A stretch of DNA of 48,564 nt from Gnetum montanum. Taxonomy: Eukaryota; Streptophyta; Gnetopsida; Gnetales; Gnetaceae. Numbering within the stretch: position 1 is the stretch's first letter; every line of letters starts with the position of its first letter. The stretch covers positions 418,065-466,628 of the forward strand of contig MNCI01035238.1 of assembly GCA_015680685.1 (NCBI GenBank), in the 5' to 3' direction. Both the position numbers and the translations under genes were made by a program. Shown piece by piece: positions 32,405 through 42,176 of the stretch. The notes below the pieces were generated by a model, which was given only the letters and a program-made list of their open reading frames with translations, was not told the origin of the DNA and made no database searches.

Positions 32405-33060
32405 CGCCTATTTGAATTTCTTAAAAGTGTCCAACTCCTCCCAATTGATGATCTTAGATTAAGGGGTGGAAGTTGGCAACACTCATATTCCAATGTATCT
32501 ATGCCTTTGTTGTTGGCATGGGTTGTTTCCTCAGTTCGTTCCATGCATATTTTTTGGTTGCTCTTTCGACTAGCTATCAACCACGAGGTGTCTACTATTT
32601 GTTGTGTGGTTGCTACATACAGACATCTTTGTCTCACAGTTTCAAGGGCACACCTGTTGCATGGAGGAGATGTGGAGCATTTCTCCATGTCATCACCTGA
32701 TGAATCATTATATGTGATGCATGGAACTTTCCTCATCTCGATCTTTCCATAAATGTTTACCTTAGAGATTTCCAAGAAAAGATCACGAATTCCTAGGCAT
32801 GTGTCTACTATACTCAGCCATGCCCTTCCCATTATAATTGGGAAGTCCTCTTCATTGTTGTTGACTTCAATCACTAGGAAATTAGCTGGGTAGGACCAAC
32901 CACACACAATGGTAACAATGTCCTCCACCAATCCCAAGGGAATGGTGATGGACTGGTCAGCCAGCTCTAGTTGAATGTTGCTCTTCTTAAGTTGGGGCAA
33001 GTTCTAGGCTTGATACATTTCTCATGAGATTAAGTTGGCTCCAAAACCTGAGTCAAGAAG
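32405..33060 (-). pseudogene. Protease of E1 with fused linker, truncated by the pol deletion
   Basis: The open frame 32344-33000 (218 codons) has ADQSITIPLGLVEDIVTIVC, FPIIMGRAWLSIVDTCLGIR and then the linker, and runs through the deletion joint near 32404 into noncoding sequence. The active site lies just upstream (about 33040-33060): ALLDSGFGANLIS, with the canonical Asp-Ser-Gly. An in-frame TAG (GCC TAG AAC, near 33008) separates active site and flap. The role is maturation of the Gag polyprotein. Confidence 0.88.
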
Positions 33061-35638
33061 AGCCTTATGAGGTTCGTTCCTAGTGACTTGGAGATAAATT
33101 AAGGGACTCCTAGGGTCAGATAGTTTCCTGGGAAGGTGGCCTACCTTGATCTAGTTGGCTACGGTATGTGTTAACATAACCGTATGTGTTAAGCTTTGAT
33201 TTTGGACTGAAGGAAGCACCAAAGCCTTGTGTGTTAGAGGAGTGATCACAAACTCAACCGCTTGTTGTTGTGAGAGCTTCTCTAGGCTTTTGGTTATGAA
33301 GAAAGGTATTCTCTTTTTATGGTTGTTAGAACCAGCAGCGGGTTGAATGTTTACGGCTCTCGTAGCGTTACGTTGCTGTGGTTGAGTGGGGATTTCCCCT
33401 TGCATTATTGGAGCAGGAGGTATGGGAATTATCGATGGAAGAGGTGCGGATAGATTAGAAGATGGTATGGGTATGGAGCATCTCTCGGAGGAGAAGGAGT
33501 CCTTCTAAAGTACTCCTAAACTTGGTAGTGACGTTGGGGAGTTTTCTGACCCATGGAGTCACTTGGAGAAATTGGCTGCTGCACGTAGTATCCATATGGT
33601 TTGGGTTGTCGGTAAGGGTACTGATGTTTCAGCGGTGGAATCCCCCATGATTGTGGGTATTACCATTGCTGATGTTGTCCGATGGGTTGTGGTGGAGCTC
33701 CACTTGGATAGTACGTCAAGGGTTGAGTGCATAAACCCTAGACTCTTGTAGATGTGAGATGATTGGACAACATCCCTTAAGATGGTCATATTGGTAGATC
33801 TCACATTCACCGTCATTGTCTGTGTCCGATTCCATAACCTTATCGGAGATATTTATTTTCCCCTTACCTTTGTCACGTGTAGGGCCTGAATCTCTCCACT
33901 TTTTCTTATCCTTGTCACTACTTCGTTCCTCCTTAGACTCTTCTACAATCTTCAGGACAGTTTCAATTTTGCTATCTAAGGAGCTCCATACTTCATCTAC
34001 CTTAGCTGATACTTTTTTTATTAGCTTCTGAAGTGGCAAGGTTTTTCTATTCACAAACTCTTCAATTGGTGATGCATCCTCTTCATCGCAAAATCTCACT
34101 CCCTTCTTTTGAAGATAGGGATCACGGTTATATTCTTCCACACTTTCCCTTTTTCATAGCTCCCCTTCTTCTTTGGCTACTTATTCCAACAAGTGATGAA
34201 TTTCATGGGATATAAGTTCTGATAATCTCCCTTGGGCATAAGTCCCAAAGGTTCTCCTAGTTTCATACCTTAGCCCATATACGATGTGGCGGAGTTGATC
34301 CCATTGTGCGTAATCATGGCCCAGGCAACGATGTAACAATGCATAGTAGCGGTCCATGGTAGCATCCAAGGGTTCATGATTACCTTTCTTCCATCCTTGG
34401 ATTTGCTTATGCAAGTTAGACACTCTAGAGTACATCTGATATTTATCATTGAAGAGTTCTAACATCATACTCCACCTCCTAATGGTTTCGAGTTCTAAGG
34501 ACCGGTACCAACTCTCTGCTTCCTTGATGAGTGTCTTGGGAAATAACTTTAGTTTTTGCCACTCATTTTATATTTTTTGCAAGGTGCAGGCATCATGGAA
34601 TGCCTATAAATGATTTTGCAGATCTGTGTTATATCCCCCTTTAAATCGTGGGATATTGTTCATGTCTAAGCGCTTGATCCGACTATCCTTTTGATGCCTT
34701 GTTGGGATTCTCACTACCTCCATTATATCTAGCATGCTTCTAGTGGAAAGTAGTGGTTCATCATGATCATCTCTTTCATGATGTCTATGATGTCTATGTT
34801 GTTCCCTACTTTCCCTTTGTTCATGCCTTGATTCCCTTGATTGCCCTCGTCCTCTCTCTCGACTCTCTTGTTGAGGTCTCTCATTTCTCTTACCTTTATC
34901 CTCTCCATTATGCTCTCTATGACTGCTCCCTAATGTGGAAGGAGAGAGTGAGTGATGTGATGAAGGAGAAGAAGAAGGAGAACCATCAACATGATGATGT
35001 TTCTTACCTTCTCTTCTGTGGCTTCGGCCCTGATCGTGATGACGATCTAAGTGCCCATCCTTGTTATATGTTGTTGTTCCCTCAGTGAACAACTGGTGTT
35101 CACGAGGATCAGAACCATGGTTTTGTATCATGGAGCATAGGTTTTGATACCCCACCTCCTCACTATCATTAGGAGGGGGAACATCTTTCGATAGAAAACT
35201 TGTTATAAGTGGTTCGCCATCTCCCATTTTGCTTAGGATGTGCAGGACCTCTTTGCCCTTCAACAGTGTATGTTGGCTCTCTTGCCTTGAGTCCCTCATA
35301 CATTGTAAAGCTGTGGGATAGTAATCCATTGTGTCGAAATCACCTATAACATATTTAACATAGAGTTGAGTCATGCCAATCTATGCTAAAGCATGAAGGA
35401 GCATGTTGGGGACTGCACAATCTGGAGGTAACACTATGTTACCTTGCAAGTCTCTCCAGTGCATCTGTTCATATTGATGGAGGATAAAAGTAAAGTTGGG
35501 GATATACTCATCAGGATGAGTATATGTCAACCTATATTGTTGAGGAATCGGCTAATTTAGGTTATGTGTTTTTGATTGCCGACTGTTTCTTGTATTATCC
35601 CTAGGTGAAGTGCTTTTGTGAGAAGAAGAAGAAGACAT
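33061..35638 (-). pseudogene. gag: Gag of E1, best-preserved copy
   Basis: It starts at 35636-35638 (MSSSSSHKS). After a stop near 35380, a 256-codon open stretch (34604-35374) holds an Arg/Ser/His/Glu-rich region (about 34750-35060; SPSSSPSSHHSLSPS, then many RE, HR and RES words) and the start of the capsid, NIPRFKGGY. The capsid domain continues with WYRSLE and MMLELFNDKYQMYS (34450-34520), then LLHRCLGHDYAQW and YGLRYETRR. A helical spacer (33950-34000) and the motif CEIYQYDHLKGCC (33780-33820) follow. The segments from 35374 to 33716 are in one frame; a frameshift lies between there and 33405. The linker to protease is Gln/Ser-rich. Confidence 0.9.
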
Positions 35639-35762
35639 TATGTCTTATTCAGTGTGCTATTTAACCATTATAAAATTTTTCGTTTAATTAACCCTAAGGT
35701 TTGTTTAAGCTCCCAATGATGTGAGTAATATCCTATGTTCTACTTAGCGCACAAACACTTAG

Positions 35763-35780
35763 TCCTCGGCAATGGCGCCA
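35763..35780 (-). promoter_or_regulatory. Primer-binding site of E1 (tRNA-Asp)
   Basis: The minus strand reads TGGCGCCATTGCCGAGGA, one base inside the 5' LTR. It differs from TGGCGCCGTTGCCGGGGA, the Athila-type tRNA-Asp site, at two positions, both G to A. Confidence 0.88.
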
Positions 35781-35781
35781 A

Positions 35782-36587
35782 TGATGAGTGGCGAGGTACC
35801 CCTACACTTAACCATACAAATATGAGCATAATATGCATGATCCAGTCGAACTCCATAGACTAAATGCCTACGTGCCTCATGGAACACTTAAGGTTAATTA
35901 TTCATTGTCTTCCTAGACTTACTTGTATTTGTCACAGTGTATGGTTAAGTAAGTCCGAGGTATATGATTTTTATGTCTTTTTTGGTTTTATCTCCTATGC
36001 TATTGAGGTGAAGGGTTGAAGAGACTAATTAACTAACTTTAACTAACTAAGTCTGAATTAACCTAGCATTAGCATCCGTTCCCACTTACCATTCACACCC
36101 TAAACCAATGCAACCGTGGTTACCAAATGCTAGTCGTTGCTGGGATCACCACGCGTCACACATGTGCTCGAAGCGGTCGTACTGAGGCACTTAACTAGGA
36201 GAGAAGAGTTGAGAAAGATTTAATAACTAATAAAGTATTTAAATGAAAATAGTAAATAACAATAAATAAAGTCCTAATTAGCCTATTCCATGCACTGCAA
36301 GGTTTATCCAAGAAGTTCGTCTTTATTTCCGTACACAAATATGTGTTCGGGTACAATATCTGCTCGAATAAAGATCCGTTCACTTTGGAGTTCCTACTGC
36401 GGGCACATGGAAAATATTCTATCTCTAGAGGGATGAAACTACTAGAGTTTCACTACAGTCTAAGTCTAGGATGAAAAACAAGGGAGAGCCGCCTCTTATT
36501 TATAGATATGATGGCGCACCGCGATATCGCAGCGGCTGCGATATCACGTAAGCGATATCGTGTGGGATGTGATATCGCGTCCCATCA
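35782..36587 (-). repeat. 5' LTR of E1 (806 bp)
   Basis: Same termini as the 3' copy (TGATGAGTGG ... CCCATCA). The U3 has four GATATC palindromes (36522-36579), three of them as CGATATCG or GCGATATC. TATAAATA is at 36497-36504. AATAAA lies on the minus strand near 36325. It is the transcription start region of E1. Confidence 0.93.
36497..36504 (-). promoter_or_regulatory. TATA box of the E1 5' LTR
   Basis: TATAAATA on the minus strand lies about 20 bp below the first GATATC palindrome and upstream of the AATAAA-bearing R region. Confidence 0.65.
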
Positions 36588-36771
36588 CTAACTTTGGAAG
36601 GGAAAAATTACAAGAGTTCAATTAAGGGACTAAAAACTAATTCCAAAATAAGTGCCCCTTGTCTCTTATTTATAGGCAACAATATAGGTTCCAACATTAC
36701 ATGTCCGATATCACTTCGACATCTCCAATATTGTGTACCTGATATCAAGGTTCTAATATCATGACATATCA
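36588..36771 (-). repeat. 5' LTR of E2, inner (U3) part
   Basis: It starts with the right CTAAC duplication (36588-36592) and continues the E2 LTR (TTTGGAAGGGAAAAA ...). It contains TATAAATA at 36667-36674 and ends GACATATCA. ATAGT follows at 36772-36776. Confidence 0.92.
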
Positions 36772-36776
36772 ATAGT
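36772..36776. repeat. Target-site duplication of E2 (right copy)
   Basis: ATAGT directly follows the CA end of the E2 5' LTR and matches 19984-19988. Confidence 0.85.
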
Positions 36777-37097
36777 GTAAGGTGATTACTAAATAGTATT
36801 TCCTAGGAGCTAAAGATAATCAAAGCATCAATTTATTAGTAATTTTTAGTTAAATTTCATTATTTTTATCATTAATTACCTTAGCAAATTTATAAATGGA
36901 TGTTATAAAATTTTTGAAAATCACACTTAGGGTCCTTCACAACAAAGAGCTAAACTCCAAAAACTCAAGGATTTTTAATTTCATAAAATGGGTTCTTAGA
37001 TTGCAAGTTGTGGCTCATGAAAATGTCTAGGCTTTGGAAATGACAAAACTCCCCTTATGTTTGAATGAGATGTGAAGAATTTGGCTAATGTGCACAA

Positions 37098-37107
37098 ATA
37101 TTTATAG
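37098..37107 (-). promoter_or_regulatory. Internal TATA box upstream of the E5 accessory ORF
   Basis: The minus strand reads CTATAAATAT with GATATC words 15 and 50 bp upstream, the same layout as the LTR U3 of E1, E2 and E3, though no LTR ends are present here. Confidence 0.5.
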
Positions 37108-38451
37108 TTGTTTATAAGGGCGATATCTTAGCTAGAGCCTCATATATTGTATCTATGATATCACTAGATATAAAATTTACCTTTTCACTTGTTTAACCCC
37201 AAAAAATTTTCATTTTACCATGTTCTAAGTATTTCAAGATATCCTAAGGATTGACAAACTAAAGGATGAGTCTTGTTTATATCTAAAATAATTGGAAATG
37301 ATCAAACCCAAAAGTGTATCAAGGTTGTATTAGCTGAAAATCAAGATATTAAAAAAGAATTCATGAGACTTGAACAAAATTTAGTAAAATTTTTAAAAGA
37401 AGTAACTATCACAATATGTATGAAGGTAATTAGTTTCTCTTGATATTCATGAGTGTCATATTAGTTTTTAGATATGATTCCTAATAATTATACTAGTGGA
37501 TCCTCCTCAAAGTAGGATCCTACCCTTAATGCCCTTTTATAACTACTTCTATAAATATTCATGGGCACTTAAGGAATTAAACATGAATTAAATCTTTATT
37601 CCAACACATATGTATACAACTATTGATGTTTGAATCCTACACTATGATATACAAAACTATCTAATTTATAATCGCTACATAATAGTTAGGTGAGATGGAG
37701 TTAGAGGGGAATGAAGTAATGGAACATGAGATAATTATCATGTTTATAATAGATTATATGTATAGAATATGATTAAAATGATCAACCATATCTATCCATT
37801 AGGATTCAAAATGAAGTTTATATGTCTAATGGTGATATTACATTGTGTCATCCTGGTCCACCATCATGAAACCAACTAATCACTATGTTGAAAAAATCAC
37901 TTAATAAAAAAAGATTATGAAATTTACATTAAAGTTATTATAAATAAGTAATTAAACATTGATGTGCATGTTATGAATCTTGGCCGTTAGTTAGAGGAGC
38001 ACCTTCAAGCATGCGTCATATTTGTTTCTAGTGGCACCCCAAGAATGATTATTTAGAGTTTAATTACTATTTAATTGGCTACCCTTGCCATCGGACTACC
38101 TTTAGGTATGGGTGACATGCCTTTCTAGTGATGTAATAACTATACATTTATTTTTAAAATAATATTTTCCAATAACAATGAAAAACATGAGTGGTAATGT
38201 GTCAACATAGAAGTAGTGGGATCCAAGGGGAAGACTAGGGAATCAAAAAATACCCTTGATGCCACACTCTATCCAACCCTCTTGATCCTTCCTCCTTCTT
38301 TCAAGATGGGTGATCATGATTATTTGTTGTCTTAGATTTGATAAGGATTACAATATTCCTTGATAAGGGCCTCTTATTTATGGAAACAAAGGAATGGGTG
38401 TTGTGGTCTCATTGTTATTTGGTTAAGAGGCCAACTACCAATCATAAATCA

Positions 38452-38590
38452 ATAACACTAAATAATATTTTTTCCATAACACTCTAAAGAGAGCCCATTG
38501 ATAACACTAAAAAATATTTTATCCATAACATTCTAGGGAGAGCTTAATAGTAATGTTAAATAATATTTCATTCAAGGATAGCTACAACAC
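38452..38590. repeat. About 50-bp tandem repeat, three units, in E5
   Basis: Units begin at about 38452, 38501 and 38551 with (A)TAACACTAAAWAATATTTT, then CCATAACAYTCTA, then GAGAGC. The third is shorter and more diverged. Confidence 0.75.
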
Positions 38591-38649
38591 TTACATCACC
38601 ATATCCATTACCTAAAAGTAACAATTTTAAGGCCAATGCCATTGGCAAG

Positions 38650-38925
38650 GAAGAGTGAAGCTAAGATTCAACTTAGGATTTGTGCTTAATTTCTATTATA
38701 ACCTATGCAAAAACCTTTTTAGCCAAATCATAACAAAAAATTCAGAGTAAGGACCTATGTAGATTTATCAAAGATCTTTTTTACAACTTCGTGAAATAAC
38801 AAAATTCATGTAGAGTAAAGCCAAGATCCAACTTAGGATTTATGCTTAATATTCTGTAGTGGCCTAGTCAAAAATCTTTTCAGCCAAAATATAGTAAACA
38901 AATCATATTAAGAGCCTAAGACTAT
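38650..38925. repeat. About 165-bp tandem duplication in E5
   Basis: AAGATYCAACTTAGGATTTRTGCTTAAT near 38665 recurs near 38829. The flanking AGCCAAAT..A and AGTAAGGACCTA / TTAAGAGCCTA words also recur, in the same order. Confidence 0.75.
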
Positions 38926-39480
38926 CCTATGGATCATTTACATAAAGCAACAAAAAATTAAATAATAAACAATCTATGGATGGTGCTATATTTAAGCATT
39001 GTAAAGAAATAATATGCAATTTATGAATGGTACAATACTTAGTGAGTTGTTTATTGCAAATGTTGTGCTTTAGTTTAATTAGGTCAGTATATAGATTAAA
39101 TACCTTATTACTCATCAACAATGAATATTTTCAAAACCAAATTATACATATATATAAATAACCAAGTGTACAATCACTCTACTAATTTGATAACATAAAT
39201 CAAAATTTCACTAGTGAAGTTGATTTGTGCACAAATTCAGCAATTTTATTAACAAAAATTTACAAAATAACCTAAAAATTATAAAATTATAAAGAAAAGT
39301 GAAAAATTTATAAGAAATGAAAAACATATAAAGAATTTAAAAATACCAAATAATTAGAAATTATTCAAGAATTAGAAAATTTTAAGAAATTCTAAAATAA
39401 AAAAAGTGTGAAACAAAAATGTGTAAAATACACCTATTATTTCTTGATTCAAGACAGGGCTCTTTCCCATGACTAAACTT

Positions 39481-39809
39481 GTGGAAAAGTGTTTGAAAAC
39501 TAAACCACATAGTCTTAGGGTCATACATTGTAGGTTTTCTAGTTATCATCTTTAGAAATTTACATTTTTATTTATTGTTCCATTTAATAGTGATGATAAT
39601 GAGGTTTTGATTGGTTGGAGGCATAGATCTTCTTGGGTTAAAAGGTATTTCTATTTAAGACTTTCTAGATTTTTTTTCCTTTGGTTTTTAATTTTGGTTT
39701 TTGAGTTTTCTTGTTCATCTTTTTTTTCTATGTATATGGTCTACGTAAAAATTGTCTTTTTGTGGGTTCTCTATGTGGTTCATTTTTTAAGTGTAAGAAC
39801 TGATAAGTT
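39481..39809. other. Unassigned stretch where E5 pol is missing
   Basis: By position RT, RNase H and integrase should lie here, but no motif of any of them is recognisable. The plus frame at 39607-39903 is T-rich low-complexity sequence without a recognised domain. Confidence 0.45.
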
Positions 39810-39891
39810 GTTTAGATGTTTTTATGCATTTTTTAGACAATTTGACACTTGTTTAGATGTTTTTATGCATGTTTTAGACAATTTGACACTT
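39810..39891. repeat. 41-bp tandem duplication
   Basis: Two adjacent 41-base units (39810-39850, 39851-39891) start GTTTAGATGTTTTTATGCAT and differ at one base, so the duplication is recent compared with its surroundings. Confidence 0.95.
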
Positions 39892-40260
39892 TCTAGCCAT
39901 TAGGTGCCTTTCTGTTTAGTGGTTACTATGTCTACATGTTTTTGGACATACATGTGTTTTTCAAATTTATTATGGATTGGTATTGGAGTTGCATTAATAA
40001 TTTGATTTTTTTCCTACAATTGCATCCTATATCTTTGTAAGTAACACATGAAACTTTTTGTTGCTTCATTTTACCATGTTCAATTTCCTTAGTGATATCC
40101 AAGAGTGGTGATAAGCCATGCTCTGTCCATAATGATTGGAAAATTCCCTTTATTATGTGTCACATTGATCACAAGAAAATCTATTGGATAAGATCACCCA
40201 TCAATGATAGTCATATCATCCTCCACCTATCCCAATGGAATAATGATGAACTTGTTGTAC
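39892..40260 (-). pseudogene. E5 protease, C-terminal part and linker
   Basis: The minus strand has decayed counterparts of FPIIMGRAWL (near 40125-40150), FLVI...Y..G (40155-40190) and LVEDI (40215-40235) in the same order as E1, E2 and E4. The linker start (near 39900) matches E2 25577-25620. The frame is cut by the insertion at 40261. Confidence 0.75.
40253..40260. repeat. 8-bp target duplication of the hAT-like insertion (left)
   Basis: TGTTGTAC recurs exactly at 42169-42176. Removing one copy and the insert restores the protease sequence seen in E4 (GTTGTTCTTCTTGAGAG against GTTGTACTTTTTGAGAG). Confidence 0.8.
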
Positions 40261-42168
40261 CTAATTTTTAGGCTTGCAAGTAATCAAGACAAGCCCTTGG
40301 GAAACATTTAAGGTCACAATTTGGCATATGAGCACTAGTTAGGAAAACTTTCAATAGAACCATAACAATCAAAATTTTTCTAGACATTCCTTAAATGATG
40401 CTAAGAATTAGTGTTACCTTCCTTAGAAAAATGTTTAGTTTGAATGATAAACTTACCTTCTAGCTTTAGTTTTGACTCTCCTGAACCTCTAACAGCAGGT
40501 TCACATCAATCTTTAGAATAACAAGCATCAACATAAGTTTGTTTTCTGAAAAGAAATTTTTTCCTTAGCTAAATTTTCATCTTCATAAGTTTTTTTTCTA
40601 GCAAGAAATCTTTTCTAGATATCATCTAATATTAGCATCACTTGCATTAGTTAGATTCTTGGTAGACTTCACAAACTTGCTTTGACAAATAGCATATTTT
40701 TTCTAAGTGTCACTTACCTTAGAAAAATTTGTATTAGCTTTAGGAGTCATGAGAAAAAAAAATTTCTACGTGTCACTTAGATAAAGATAATTTTTTTAAA
40801 AGTGTCACCCATATGACATTGAAAATTTTTTAAAGGATCATCCAAGATCACCCAAGTGTCACACATGCTAGCATCAACATCATTGTGTTAATGTCACCTG
40901 CCTTAGCCAAATATGCATTAATGTCTCCTAACTTAGCCAAATCTATGTTAGCTTTAGAAGATATGAAACCTAAAAATTCATTTAGGTACAAGTGATAGGA
41001 TGATAGCGTCACTTGCCTTAGTTAAATTTTCATCAATGTTAATAATCTACACTTTAGCTTTTAGTTTTTAAAAATGAGCTTCAATGAATTGTACTTGACT
41101 TCATGACTGATTTTGGGAATCCTAGGCCCATAAATACTAGCTTAAAACATGAATTTTGGGATTAATTTCTTGAGATACAGAGCACTTATTTAAATTTTGA
41201 AATATTTAGAGTGACATTTCTTGCATCCACTACATCACTTGCATGCTCCTCAACCACCCTAACATCCCTTGCAATCTATGAGCTCTATGTTATGCCTAAG
41301 TCCTTGGTAGCACACATGGACATGTTGACAACAACATTAGTGTCACATACAATAGAGTTAGAATTCTGCATAGAATTTATGTCACTTGAACTAGTGTTAG
41401 AATTTTTAGTGCCAATGTCACTTGGTCTAGAGTTAGAATTTTGCATAGCATTTGCATCACTTAGACTGGTGTTAGAATTTTTCAATGCCAATGTCACCTA
41501 GACTAGTATTAGTGTCACCTACATCAATGTTAGAAATTTTTCAGTGCCAATGTCACCGATGAGATAGTTCACAAAAACAACCTTGTTTTGACCTTGGATC
41601 AACTTCAATCAGCACTAAATACTTTTCCATCCATATCTACTTCTGCTAGAGTTTAAAATTCATTTATAAAATCCTTACTTTGCTGATAAACTAAGTTTCT
41701 ATTGGTGGTTCTATTCCATATTTTTTATCTCCCATTGTTGTAGCACTTGATCCTTCCTAGAAGGCAAACATTTTTCATTTATTTAATCCAACATTTTTAT
41801 TATTTTAAAGGAAAACCTAAACCCAATCCCATATATCAAGTTCCTCATTTCTCATCACCTTTATTCATTTTTCATTACTTAGATTTTATTTTATATTACT
41901 TTTTTGCCTTAGTTTTTCTTTCATTAATTTCACAATTACTCGATCATTTCCCTATCAATTCAATGCTACATGATAGGCTAAGTTTGCATTCATTTTGAGG
42001 TTCATGCGCCTTTGTTTCATAATCATTGATCTATTAAGGATTATATTCTTACATGACTATTTATGGCTATGAGTTAGATACTTAACATCTAATTTGTGAA
42101 GGTGTTCTTATAGGGTTGTGACAAAACAATTTTGCAGAAATAGTTTTGATTTGCAAGATTCAACCTAA
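40261..42168. mobile_element. hAT-like non-autonomous DNA transposon (1908 bp)
   Basis: The ends after the 8-bp duplication are CTAATTTTTAGGCTTGCAAG on the left and, reversed, TTAGGTTGAATCTTGCAAAT on the right. CTTGCAA lies 12-13 bases from each end, so they form imperfect inverted repeats. An 8-bp duplication is the hallmark of the hAT superfamily. No transposase frame is seen; most of the interior is degenerate short repeats of the form GTGTCACYTRCCTTAG...AAATTT (40640-41040) and a 75-bp tandem repeat. A related copy in inverted orientation is at 5745-6560. Confidence 0.65.
41354..41560. repeat. 75-bp tandem repeat inside the hAT-like element
   Basis: AGAGTTAGAATTYTGCATAG begins units at 41354 and 41429. 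Each contains GTGTTAGAATTTTT and GCCAATGTCAC; a partial third unit follows to about 41560. Confidence 0.85.
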
Positions 42169-42176
42169 TGTTGTAC

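Larger units (their letters stand above)
29450..36587 (-). mobile_element. Element E1: complete LTR retrotransposon lacking RT, RNase H and integrase (7138 bp)
   Basis: It has two LTRs (29450-30272 and 35782-36587), polypurine tract, primer site, gag and protease. CTAAC flanks both ends (29445-29449, 36588-36592), and the interrupted E2 LTR joins perfectly after its removal. Between the 3' noncoding region and the protease-RT linker (about 32404) a segment of about 2.9 kb is missing relative to E2, spanning RT to integrase. It is the least decayed copy and the last insertion in this nest. It could have moved only with pol supplied in trans. Confidence 0.93.
19989..36771 (-). mobile_element. 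Element E2: complete Athila/Tat-like retrotransposon, interrupted by E1
   Basis: It has 3' LTR, polypurine tract, noncoding region, integrase, RNase H, RT, protease, gag, tRNA-Asp primer site and 5' LTR in sense order from left to right reversed. The 5-bp duplication ATAGT flanks both ends. Without the nested E1 (29450-36587 plus one CTAAC copy) its length is about 9.64 kb. It has no accessory ORF between integrase and 3' LTR. All coding parts carry stops. Confidence 0.92.
36777..39480 (-). other. E5 noncoding region upstream of its accessory ORF
   Basis: No gene is seen. From left: a stretch with a splice-donor-like AAG/GTAATT on the minus strand near 36885; GGGGAGTTTTG shared with E4 and E3 (37045-37060); a TATA box at 37098-37107 preceded in sense direction by two GATATC words (37122-37127, 37157-37162). 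Then come the conserved blocks at 37494-37545 and 37985-38090 (shared with E1, E2 and E4), three tandem families, and the post-integrase A-rich end with AAAAATGTGTAAAAT near 39415. Confidence 0.55.

Noticed and set aside
38452-38590. Possible CRISPR-like array
   Set aside because: Units are contiguous tandem copies without unique spacers, in a eukaryotic repeat.
39607-39903. 98-codon plus frame with hydrophobic stretches
   Set aside because: T-rich low-complexity sequence that includes the 41-bp duplication; no recognised domain.
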